Assembly: GCA_963770155.1 (NCBI GenBank)
Contig: CAVYOE010000001.1
Coordinates: 186,001 to 250,000 of the forward strand
Length of the DNA stretch: 64,000 nt
Direction: 5' to 3'
Source: CAVYOE01 sp963770155
Lineage (GTDB): Bacteria > Actinomycetota > Thermoleophilia > Solirubrobacterales > 70-9
In this document: positions 43,783-51,862 of the stretch, one piece after another
How positions within the stretch are numbered: the first letter of the stretch is position 1
Layout of the letters: every line of letters starts with the position of its first letter
Position numbers and translations under genes: made by a program
Notes under the pieces: generated by a model
What the model was told of the DNA's origin: nothing
Database searches by the model: none
The model's input: only the letters and a program-made list of their open reading frames with translations

Positions 43783-45054
43783 CAGACGCCGAAGATAGCG
43801 AGGTGGAGCAGGCCGGCGCCGAACCCCAGCACGGCGCCGTGGAGGAGCAGCAGCCACTCGTCCTCGCGCATCGCCGAGCGCAGCATCTCCGAGAAGTCGC
43901 TGGAGGAGAGCTGCCGAATCCGTTTCGCGAACAGGCCGCGAAGCTCGTTGCTCTGTTCTCGTGCAGAACTCGGGATCGGTAAGCGGCCCGATCGCGTATT
44001 CGACCGTCTCGGTGGCCACCGAATCGCGCAGCGATTCGTATTGGCGCGGGCCGAGGGCCGCGCGCACCGCGAGCCGGGCCGGCCCAGCCGCCCGGTCGAC
44101 CGCCGGCCGCATCGCCGTCTCGATCATCTGGCGGGTCCGGTCGGAGCGGGGGCCCTTGAGCAGCTCGTCCCCGATGTTCTCGAGCGTGACGATGTCGTCG
44201 GCGATGATCCCGGCGTACACCTCGGCCACCTCCTCCTGGCGTCGCAGGAAGAGGCCATGGAGCTTGAACGGCCCGATCTTTCGCGGCTCGATCGGCTCGA
44301 AGATCATCCACAGCCCGAGCCAATTGGTTACGTATCCGATGATCACGCCGCCGATCGGCAGGACCCACCAGTAGGGGAGCAGCTCGACCACGAAGACGAG
44401 CGGGATCCCCTGGAGGAAGCCGAAGATGAAGCCGAAGTTGACCATCAGCTTCAGCTCCCGACGGCCTACCTCGAGGAAGATCCGGTTGGAGAGCTCCGGG
44501 TTCTCCTCGATCCGGCGGATCGTCATCAGCTTCACGTCGAGGAGTTGATCGGCGTGCTTACCGATCTCCTCGGTGACGGTGCGGACGATGTCCGGGAGCT
44601 GCTTCTCCACCCGCGCGTGAACAGCCTCTCGCACCCGGGGCGGCACGTCGCGCCACAGGCCTCCCTGTTCGCGCTCCATGATCCGCTCGACTGCCGCGCG
44701 GATGTCGTCGCGCGAGGTGGCCAGGATGTGCTCGGCGATCCGGTCCGGCTCGAGCTCCTTGTAGAACTCCGAGGCGCCACCGAGCTTGCCGATCCCCTTG
44801 TCCACGGCGATGCTGCCCATCTTCGCGGCGCGCGAGGGGATGATCCCTTGCCAGCCGACCCCGCCCCTCATCACGCCCGGGATCTGCTGGATCTTCCGCG
44901 GCAGGACCTGCGCCAGGGCTGCCAGGCCGGGAAGCCGGAACCCGTGGAAGCGAATCGGATAGAAGAGCATCCAGACTCCACTCAGGTTGGTCAGATAGCC
45001 GATCGCTCCCGTGAACAGCGGGATGGTCAGCATGCTGATCGTGTGGCTGTCCAC
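43782..45054 (-). CDS. DUF445-family membrane protein (one frame break)
   Basis: N-terminal helix MLTIPLFTGAIGYLTNLSGVW, a long amphipathic/helical middle (MGSIAVDKGIGKLGG, QLLDVKLMTIRRIEENPEL), then a second membrane pair (FGFIFGFLQGIPLVFVVELL and LPIGGVIIGYVTNWLGLWM). This is the duplicated DUF445 pattern. A +1 break near 43964 moves the C-terminus (EQSNELRGLFAKRIRQLSS, ending LLHLAIFGV) into another frame. Read straight through, the first frame would fuse it wrongly to the next gene. Confidence 0.8.
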
Positions 45055-45148
45055 CTAGCGCCTCGCCGCGCCTTGCATACGCATATGCGGGCAGCAGGCT
45101 ACCCCGGCCCGGGGGCCGGGGGCAGCCTGAATACCCGAATCTCGAGTG

Positions 45149-46564
45149 CTAGGAGGTCTGCGGCTGGCGCACTGCCAGCGACAGCATCAGCCCGGCGGCG
45201 AGGATGCCGCAGCCGAACAGACCGAGCAGCAGCAGGTCCGCGCCGGTGAAGGCGAGGTCGTCGCGGCTGCCGCCCGCGGCGGCTTCAGCGGCGGCGCCCG
45301 GGACGTTCGCGTCATCGACCGTGCGGTCCGGGTTGCCGTTGTCGTTGCCGCCACCACCGCCGCCGGGGCCGATCAGCGGCGGGCCGGTGCCGGGACCGCC
45401 GGGAGTATCCGCGGCGGTCGGGGCCACCGCGCGGCTCTCGGGGCCGGCGGTGGTCGCCTTGAGGACGGGGTTGCCGCCGACGGCGAGCGCGAACACGGTG
45501 AGCGCCTCGCGCACTCCGTAGGGCGTGCCTGCCTGGCCGCCGGTGCCCGGGTCATCGGCGTTGCAGACCGCTCCGAGCAAGGGCAGGAGCGGGGTGAAAT
45601 TGGTGTTCGGCGTGCCATCGGCACAGCCGGCCGCGGGGACCGGGACTCCGTTGTCGTTGAGGTTGATCACCTCGGAATCGTTGGTCGTCGACTGGGCGCC
45701 GTTGTTGCACGCGGTCGAGGTCGAGGAGCCGTTGAGCGCCTGGGCGGTGAGCCCGCCGGCGACGTTCGCGTTGGCGACCTCGGAGGTGCCCGTTGCGGTC
45801 TGGCAGGTGCCGTCGTCGGAGATGTTGCCGTTGGTCTCTCCGGCGGTGACTCCGATGCCGCTGCCCGGGGGACCGACCTGCGCGTTGGCGACCGAGAAGT
45901 GGTTGGTCGAGCCATTCCCGGTCGTGCTCGAATCGGCGGTCAGGATGCCGAGGCAAACCTGGCCTCCCGAGCCGGTGCAGATCTGGTTCAAGACCTGGTC
46001 GTTGAGCGGATCGAGCGGGGAAGACTCGGTCTGCCCCTCATTGGTGTCGACGCCCAGGAGCTCGTTGCCGCCCAGAGCGGCAATGGTGATGTGCCCGTGG
46101 TAGGAGCCATCGGGGTTCTGCTCGCCCTTGGAGCGACCCACTACGAGAAGCTCGGGTCCGGCAGGATCGCCCGGATAGGGGTTGGTCGCCGGGATGTTGG
46201 GACCGAGCTCGACCGTGGCGACGTCGCCCTGGCCGTGCGGGTTGTCGCCGTGCAGGGGTGGCTGGTAGTTGGGCGGGACGCCGGCGCGGGAAGCGCCGGT
46301 GGAAGAAGCCGAGTCGGAACTCGACCCGGAGCCGGATGAAGAGGGGGCGCTACCGGAGTCGCCTCCGCCGCCCAAGCCGAGCGACTTGGTGACGTCGCCG
46401 GTGACCTTGTCGAGGTCGATACCTGCGACATCGAGGCCAGGGGAGCCCACCGGCATCACCAGCAAAAGGCCCAGTGCCGCGCTGGAGATGATGCTCAGCC
46501 TGCGAAGCCGGCTGGAGATAAACCCGTGAGATCCGTTCCCCTTCATTTCCTTCTTCCCCTTCAT
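45149..46564 (-). CDS. LAXTG-anchored cell-wall surface protein (paralogue B)
   Basis: 471 residues. Signal peptide IISSAALGLLLVMPVGS; a Ser/Gly linker; then a core nearly identical to that of the gene at 33286 (shared PPNYQPPLHG, NPHGQGDVATVELGPNIPA, CLGILTADS, NISDDG). The sorting signal is LAFTG followed by a helix (LLLLGLFGCGILAAGLML) and VRQPQTS. Conservation is high in the core and low in linkers, which fits duplication with the core under selection. Confidence 0.86.
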   Translation of the reverse strand: MKGKKEMKGNGSHGFISSRLRRLSIISSAALGLLLVMPVGSPGLDVAGIDLDKVTGDVTKSLGLGGGGDSGSAPSSSGSGSSSDSASSTGASRAGVPPNYQPPLHGDNPHGQGDVATVELGPNIPATNPYPGDPAGPELLVVGRSKGEQNPDGSYHGHITIAALGGNELLGVDTNEGQTESSPLDPLNDQVLNQICTGSGGQVCLGILTADSSTTGNGSTNHFSVANAQVGPPGSGIGVTAGETNGNISDDGTCQTATGTSEVANANVAGGLTAQALNGSSTSTACNNGAQSTTNDSEVINLNDNGVPVPAAGCADGTPNTNFTPLLPLLGAVCNADDPGTGGQAGTPYGVREALTVFALAVGGNPVLKATTAGPESRAVAPTAADTPGGPGTGPPLIGPGGGGGGNDNGNPDRTVDDANVPGAAAEAAAGGSRDDLAFTGADLLLLGLFGCGILAAGLMLSLAVRQPQTS

Positions 46565-46633
46565 GCGTTGGTTCCCCTTTCGTTTAAGGCCCGTTAGGGA
46601 CCTTGAGATGAGACTAGTGAGTCATACCCCTGC

Positions 46634-46663
46634 TGTCCACGGACAACCGTCATACCTTTGTCC
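46634..46663. promoter_or_regulatory. Operator-like TGTCC/GGACA cluster upstream of LAXTG paralogue B
   Basis: TGTCC-AC-GGACA (46634-46645) is a perfect short palindrome. GGACAA at 46641-46646 also pairs with TTGTCC at 46658-46663, with GTCATACC between. A second GTCATACC lies just before at 46621. The gene start is about 70 bases away. Binding protein unknown. Confidence 0.35.
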
Positions 46664-46758
46664 AGGCATCGGTCCAGAGCTAAACCAGGCCGCGCTCTGT
46701 GCCGAAAAGAGAGGATTTCCCCAGGCACGGCGGCCGCCGGCGCTAGGCTCATCCTCCA

Positions 46759-46832
46759 GCCCCCGTAGCTCAGTGGATCAGAGCGGCGGCCTTCTAAGCC
46801 GCATGTCGCAGGTTCGAATCCTGCCGGGGGCG
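46759..46832 (+). tRNA. tRNA-Arg (TCT)
   Basis: Acceptor GCCCCCG with CGGGGGC, anticodon loop CTTCTAA giving TCT, T-arm GGTTCGAATCC. Discriminator G; CCA not encoded. Confidence 0.95.
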
Positions 46833-46917
46833 CTATGAGGCAGGGAGGGAGGTAGAACGCTGCCTGGGCGGCGCCTCGGCACCGGCCCGCCCAGCCGCTA
46901 GCCTTGGACGCTGGCGC

Positions 46918-46991
46918 GGTGAGCGTAGCTCAGTTGGTAGAGCTCCTGGTTGTGGTCCAGGCGGTCGCCGGTTCGAGTCCGGTCGCTCACC
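46918..46991 (+). tRNA. tRNA-His (GTG)
   Basis: Acceptor GTGAGCG with CGCTCAC, the extra 5' G paired with the 3' C, anticodon loop TTGTGGT giving GTG, T-arm GGTTCGAGTCC. CCA not encoded. Confidence 0.96.
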
Positions 46992-47023
46992 TTGTACCTC
47001 GCTGATCGAGCTTGATCGGCGGC

Positions 47024-48079
47024 TCAGGCGACGGTCGCCTGCAGCAGCGCTCCGATCAGCCCGCAGCCGATGACCACGTAGAGCACGGTCAGCTTTCCGT
47101 GGAAGCGGTAGAGAACGAGGAACGCCGCCGCCGCCAGCAGCGCCGTGTAGACGTCGACCACGCTCGTGTCGATGATCTCCACCGTCACTGCGGCGATCAA
47201 GCCGATGACACCGGCCGCGACTCCGAGCAGGAACGGCCGGGCGCGCTCGTTCTCGGCGATCGCGACCAGGTAGCGATGGAAGAAGATCGGAAAGACGAAG
47301 GCCGGCAGGAAGATCCCGAGCGTCATCGCCAGCCCGCCACCGAGTCCGCCTGCGAGGTAGCCAACGAAGGTGGAGAAGATGATCAACGGCGCGGGCAGGA
47401 TCCCGCTGATCGCCAGTCCGTCGACGAACTGGTCGTCGGTGAGCCAGTGCTGTCCGTCCACCGCTGCGTCCTGAAGGAACGGGATCACGGTGAACGCACC
47501 ACCAAAGGTCAGCAGGCCGGCCTTCAGACCCTCGAGGAAGATCTCCGCCGTCAACGAAAGCGTCACCGCCCCGATCACGACCCCCGCCACGATCGGCAGC
47601 GGCGACAGGGACAGCGCCTGGTCTCGCCGCCGGCCTGCGCCTGTCCACAGCTCGTACGCAATGCCTGCCCCGAGCAAGACGAGAATGAAGCTGGCATCGG
47701 CGATCAGGGTCAACACGAATGCCGCGGCCGCGATCAGCCCCAGCAGCGGACCCGTGATGAAGGTGCGGCTGAGTCGCACCAGCGCCCGGGCCACGATCGC
47801 GCCGACCGCGGCCTTGAGCCCGTAGAAGAGCTCATCCAGGTCGGTGGAGAGCTCGGCCTCGACGTAGAGGATGGTCAGCCCGAGCATCAACAGGAATCCC
47901 GGGAGCATGAACCCGAGGCCCGCGAGGAATCCGCCTAGCTTCCCGCCGCGAATCCGGCCGAAGTAGACGCAGAGCTCGTGCGCCTCCGGGCCGGGCAGGA
48001 CCTGGTAGACGGCGAGGGTCTTCTTGAAGGTCTCCTCGTCGACCCACCTCTCCTCGTCGACGCACTCCTGCTTGATCAT
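47024..48079 (-). CDS. chrA: ChrA-type chromate/sulfate transporter; N-terminus extends upstream without a start codon
   Basis: 351 residues as started at the first ATG. Two homologous halves with about ten helices; motifs LPGPEAHELCVYFG and AISGILPAPLIIFSTFVGYL match the ChrA family. The first family segment (FVRFLKFGALAWGGPAAQIA) lies upstream of this ATG, in frame, reaching back to the TAG of the CDF gene with no ATG, GTG or TTG. The true protein is therefore about 39 residues longer, or the CDF and ChrA parts are one broken or read-through gene. Confidence 0.82.
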   Translation of the reverse strand: MIKQECVDEERWVDEETFKKTLAVYQVLPGPEAHELCVYFGRIRGGKLGGFLAGLGFMLPGFLLMLGLTILYVEAELSTDLDELFYGLKAAVGAIVARALVRLSRTFITGPLLGLIAAAAFVLTLIADASFILVLLGAGIAYELWTGAGRRRDQALSLSPLPIVAGVVIGAVTLSLTAEIFLEGLKAGLLTFGGAFTVIPFLQDAAVDGQHWLTDDQFVDGLAISGILPAPLIIFSTFVGYLAGGLGGGLAMTLGIFLPAFVFPIFFHRYLVAIAENERARPFLLGVAAGVIGLIAAVTVEIIDTSVVDVYTALLAAAAFLVLYRFHGKLTVLYVVIGCGLIGALLQATVA

Positions 48080-48196
48080 CGCGATCTGCGCCGCGGGCCC
48101 TCCCCAGGCAAGTGCTCCGAACTTGAGGAAGCGAACGAAAATCGAGGCGGGCGTATCGCCCGGCGGGTGTCTCGGCTCGGGCGGAATCCGCGGAGC

Positions 48197-48844
48197 CTAG
48201 TGAGCGGGTCCGCCGCGGACCGTGCGCCACGATTGCCAGGTGATCCTGAGGATGACGACGGTGATCGCCAGCGCGATCAGCGGATCAGCGAGATCGAAAT
48301 CCAGGGCGACGGCGGCGGCACTGGCGATCACGCCGAGGCTGACATAAGCGTCGGCGCGCGCGTGGTTGCCGTCTGCGATCAGCGCGGGGCTGTCCAGGCG
48401 CCGGCCCCAGCGCAGGCGAATCTCGGCAGCGATCCAATTGCCGCCGAACCCGAGGGCTCCGGCGGCGGCCAGCGCCGCGAGGTCGGTCGGCGCCCGTGGG
48501 TCCAGTAGCCGCACGATCGCCTCATATCCGACGACGCAGGCGCTGATGAAGATCGCGGCGACCACGAAGAGCCCGGCCATCCGTTCGGCTCGCTCGGAGC
48601 GCAGTAGAAACGCGATGCCCAATGGCACTGCGGTGAGCGCATCTCCGGTGTTGTGGATCAGGTCGGCAAGCAGGGCAATGCTGTCGGTCAGGACGAACAG
48701 CGCCACCTGGACGAGGGCGGTCGCACCGAGGACGGCGAGGGAGAGACCTACCGCTCGCAACCCTGCGCGGGACCGCTTGACCGAGTCGTGGATCAGCCCG
48801 TGCGAATGGCTGTGGCCGTGGGGCTCGTCGGCGGGCGACGTCAT
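48197..48844 (-). CDS. Cation diffusion facilitator (CDF) metal transporter, short form
   Basis: 215 residues. A His-rich N-terminus (HGHSHSHG), six helices, and metal sites HNTGD in helix 2 and HARAD in helix 5 (HxxxD each), as in Zn/Co-exporting CDFs. The usual C-terminal cytoplasmic domain is missing; instead a TAG follows the sixth helix and the frame runs straight on into chrA. Confidence 0.86.
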   Translation of the reverse strand: MTSPADEPHGHSHSHGLIHDSVKRSRAGLRAVGLSLAVLGATALVQVALFVLTDSIALLADLIHNTGDALTAVPLGIAFLLRSERAERMAGLFVVAAIFISACVVGYEAIVRLLDPRAPTDLAALAAAGALGFGGNWIAAEIRLRWGRRLDSPALIADGNHARADAYVSLGVIASAAAVALDFDLADPLIALAITVVILRITWQSWRTVRGGPAH

Positions 48845-48946
48845 CCCCCTAGCTTTTCAGTAGGCGGGACCTTCCTCGAGCGTTACTTTTCGCCGTTCGC
48901 CGTGTTTCAGGGCGTGATAGAAGGGGAGTATCCGACCGGAGATCAG

Positions 48947-49864
48947 ATGAACGGGACCACTTCAAGACCGCGAAAAAGAATGGCTCTGACGGCCGCGCTG
49001 GCCTTGGCCGCGCTCGCCGGCACCGCTGTGTTCCTCGCGGCGGTGGCGCCTGCCGGCTTCGGCCCGGTGCTCAAGCCGAAGATGAAGTCGAAGCGGGTGA
49101 TCGCCTCCAAGGTGCACACGATCTCCGGGCTCGACAGCGACGCCCGGTTCGAGGTCTATTGCCCGAAGGGTCTGCGGCCGCTCGGTGGCGGTGTCAAGAC
49201 CAACACGCCGCCGGATCCGCAAACCGGCGCCGGCGCCTACCAGGTCTCTTACGAGCGGCTCGGCCAGCAGGAGGGCTGGCACAGCAGCATCACGCACATC
49301 CTCAATCCCGGGTCCACCGACGTCACGCTCCAGGTTCTCTGTCGCAAGTACCGCGGCAACATCGATCCGGTCGAGCACTTCATCAAGTCGACCGAGTTCA
49401 AGAACATCGGCCCGGGCGAGACGAAGCGCTTCACCGAGACCTGTAAGAAGAGCCAGCGCATCATCACCGGCGGCTACCTCTCGAGCCACTTCTTCGCCAA
49501 CAAGGGCGTCTACGTGAGCGAGTCGCGGATGCTCGGCAACCGGGCCTGGACCGTGCTCGCGCACGGAGTGGCCGGCGGCAACGGCGGCCAGATCACCTCG
49601 ATCGCCTACTGCACCAAGTCGAAGAAGACCCTGCTGAAGGAGGTCGCGGGCGCACCCGGGAAGGCGACGCCCGGCAAGGCAGGGACTTCGGTGACTCCGA
49701 ACTGCCCCAGGGGCAAGAAACTGATCGCAGGCGGCTATACCTCCTCGCCCGACGGCTCGGTCCGCACCTACGACGGCTTCTTCTCGAGCCTGAACAACTG
49801 GACCGCCTCCGCCGTCGCTTACACCGGGCCCGGCGAGATCACCGCGCTCGGCTACTGCCTCTAG
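48947..49864 (+). CDS. Secreted protein with Cys-bracketed GGY...W repeats
   Basis: 305 residues from ATG. Signal-type N-terminus (LTAALALAALAGTAVFLAAV). Three repeats begin with a Cys and a GG motif (CPKGLRPLGGGV, CKKSQRIITGGYL, CPRGKKLIAGGYT). They run through Trp-containing strands (GWHSSITHI, AWTVLAHGV, NWTASAVAY) and end with a Cys near ITSIAYC or ITALGYC. Probably disulfide-bonded beta domains outside the cell; function unknown. Confidence 0.72.
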   Translation: MNGTTSRPRKRMALTAALALAALAGTAVFLAAVAPAGFGPVLKPKMKSKRVIASKVHTISGLDSDARFEVYCPKGLRPLGGGVKTNTPPDPQTGAGAYQVSYERLGQQEGWHSSITHILNPGSTDVTLQVLCRKYRGNIDPVEHFIKSTEFKNIGPGETKRFTETCKKSQRIITGGYLSSHFFANKGVYVSESRMLGNRAWTVLAHGVAGGNGGQITSIAYCTKSKKTLLKEVAGAPGKATPGKAGTSVTPNCPRGKKLIAGGYTSSPDGSVRTYDGFFSSLNNWTASAVAYTGPGEITALGYCL

Positions 49865-49965
49865 GCCTCCGTCGGCCGAGGCCAATCGCGGCGCGTCGGC
49901 CAGCCGCAACCTGAGTGGGCAGGAAACCGCTCCGCCGAGCGGAAACACGCAAGCGGAGCAATCCC

Positions 49966-50943
49966 GTGATCGTCGACTGCGCTCATTACAAGGACGGCAA
50001 GCGCCAGAACGAGAAGCCCATGCCCGTGGAGGACGCCGCACGCTGCGCCCACGGGGAGACCGGCGAATTCGTGTGGATCGGGCTGCACGAGCCGGACCAG
50101 CCGGACCTCGACCGAATCGGAGAGCTGTTCGGCCTCCATGAGCTGGCCCTCGAAGACGCCAGACTCGCGCACCAGCGGCCCAAGATCGAGGACTACGACG
50201 AGTCCTATTTCATCGTCCTGCGCACGGCGCACTACCACGAGGACCGCGAGGAGGTCCATTTCGGGGAGATCCACGTCTTCATCGGCACCGGATACGTGAT
50301 CACGGTGCGCCACGGGGTCGGCAGCGAGCTCGCCAGCGCCCGCCGGCGGATCGAGGCTCGGCCCGACCTGCTCAAGCTCGGGCCTGTCTCGGCGGTGTGG
50401 GCGATTCTCGACAAGGTCGTCGACGACTACGAGCCGGTGACAGCTGGAATTGACGACGACATCGAGGAGAGCGAGCGGGACGTCTTCGATGAAGACATCG
50501 GGGCGCCGACCGAGCGCATCTACTTCCTGAAGCGTGAGGTGATCGAGTTCCACCGCGCCGTCTTTCCACTGCTCGGGCCGCTGCAGGCACTCGAGCATGG
50601 AGCTTTCGCCGACGTCCCCGAGGAGCTTCGCCGCTACTTCCGCGACGTCGCCGACCACGCCCGCCGGGTCGACGAGCAGGTGAACTCGCAGCGCGAGCTC
50701 CTCACCAGCGTCCTCGAGGCCAACCTGGCGCTGGTCAGCGTCAACCAGAACGAGGTCGTGAAGAAGATCTCGGCCTATGCCGCGATCATCGCCGTCCCCA
50801 CCTTCATCGCCAGCGTCTATGGCATGAACTTCGAGGACATGCCCGAGCTCAATGAGGGCTGGGGCTATCCGGCCTGCCTTGCCCTGATGGCGGTGATGGC
50901 GCTGCTGCTCTGGCGCTACCTGCGGCGGGCCGGCTGGCTCTAA
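49966..50943 (+). CDS. corA: CorA-type magnesium/cobalt transporter
   Basis: About 325 residues from GTG preceded by GGAG; a GTG at 49915 would add 17 residues. A large cytoplasmic domain, then the long pore helix and two C-terminal helices with the signature YGMNFEDMPEL between them and a basic C-terminus. Forms a pentameric Mg2+/Co2+ channel in the membrane. Confidence 0.94.
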   Translation: MIVDCAHYKDGKRQNEKPMPVEDAARCAHGETGEFVWIGLHEPDQPDLDRIGELFGLHELALEDARLAHQRPKIEDYDESYFIVLRTAHYHEDREEVHFGEIHVFIGTGYVITVRHGVGSELASARRRIEARPDLLKLGPVSAVWAILDKVVDDYEPVTAGIDDDIEESERDVFDEDIGAPTERIYFLKREVIEFHRAVFPLLGPLQALEHGAFADVPEELRRYFRDVADHARRVDEQVNSQRELLTSVLEANLALVSVNQNEVVKKISAYAAIIAVPTFIASVYGMNFEDMPELNEGWGYPACLALMAVMALLLWRYLRRAGWL

Positions 50944-50971
50944 CGGCACGAAGCCGTGAACAATTAGACGT

Positions 50972-51862
50972 ATGACCCTTCTCGCCCACGTCGGCGGCGG
51001 CACCTTCGCGCCGCTGCAGCTCCTGCCACTTGGGGTTGCGGCACTGCTTTACGCGCGCCGCATGAGCTCGCTGGCGGCCTCCGGGCGCCCGGTCCCGGCC
51101 TGGCGCGCGATTTCGTTTGCTTCCGGGCTCGCGCTGATCGTGGCCGGGCTTGCCTCGCCGCTGGCCCATATGGGGGACGAGCTGTTGCTGGCCCACATGG
51201 CCCAGCACTTGCTGATCGCCGACCTCGCGGCACTGCTTCTCGTCCTGGGCCTGACAGGACCGCTGCTGCAGCCGCTGCTGGCGGTCGCATGGATCGACCG
51301 GTTGCGGATCCTCGCGCACCCGCTGGTCGCATTCCCTCTCTGGGCCGCCAACCTCTACCTCTGGCACCTGCCGGTGCTCTACCAGGGCGCTCTCGGAAGC
51401 GAACCGCTACACGCGCTTCAGCATGCCTGCTTCCTCGGCTTCGGGGTCCTGATGTGGATGCCCCTGGTCGGGCCGCTGCCGGTGCCGCGCTGGTTCGGCC
51501 TCCCGGCAAAGCTCGGCTACGTCGTCGCCGTGCGCCTGGCGGGGACCGTGCTCGGAAACGTCTTCATGTGGTCGAACCAGGTCTTCTATCCCGACTATGC
51601 ACCCGGTGAAGCCGATTTCGACGTCTCACCGCTGTCGGACCAGGGAACGGCCGGCGTGATCATGACTGTCGAGGGCGGGCTGGTCACCCTTGGCCTGCTT
51701 GCCTGGCTCTTCCTCCGGTGGGCACAACAGGACTCCGAACGGCAGCGGCTCGTGGACCTCGCCGACGAACGAGGGGTGCCGCTGGCGGAAGGGCGCGCCG
51801 GTAGGGCCGCGGCAGCGGGTGAGGGCGACAGGCTCGAAAAACGGATTGAGGAGTCCGCTTGA
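50972..51862 (+). CDS. ctaG: CtaG/caa3-type oxidase assembly membrane protein
   Basis: 296 residues with about seven helices. Motifs HMAQHLLIADLAALLLVLG, LWHLPVLYQGALG and HALQHACFLGFGVLMWMPL place conserved His and Trp residues as in the caa3_CtaG family, needed for copper insertion and assembly of terminal oxidases. It follows corA by 28 bases, and its stop overlaps the next gene's TTG start. Confidence 0.86.
   Translation: MTLLAHVGGGTFAPLQLLPLGVAALLYARRMSSLAASGRPVPAWRAISFASGLALIVAGLASPLAHMGDELLLAHMAQHLLIADLAALLLVLGLTGPLLQPLLAVAWIDRLRILAHPLVAFPLWAANLYLWHLPVLYQGALGSEPLHALQHACFLGFGVLMWMPLVGPLPVPRWFGLPAKLGYVVAVRLAGTVLGNVFMWSNQVFYPDYAPGEADFDVSPLSDQGTAGVIMTVEGGLVTLGLLAWLFLRWAQQDSERQRLVDLADERGVPLAEGRAGRAAAAGEGDRLEKRIEESA

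Noticed and set aside
42853..45054. Single 733-residue fusion of DUF445 and Abi-alpha regions
   Set aside because: The middle section is out-of-frame reading; a +1 break near 43964 and the TGATG junction show two genes.
43018..45249. 743-residue frame on the + strand opposite the DUF445 and Abi-alpha genes
   Set aside because: It mirrors the codons of the minus-strand genes in high GC and has no domain or hydrophobic pattern of its own.
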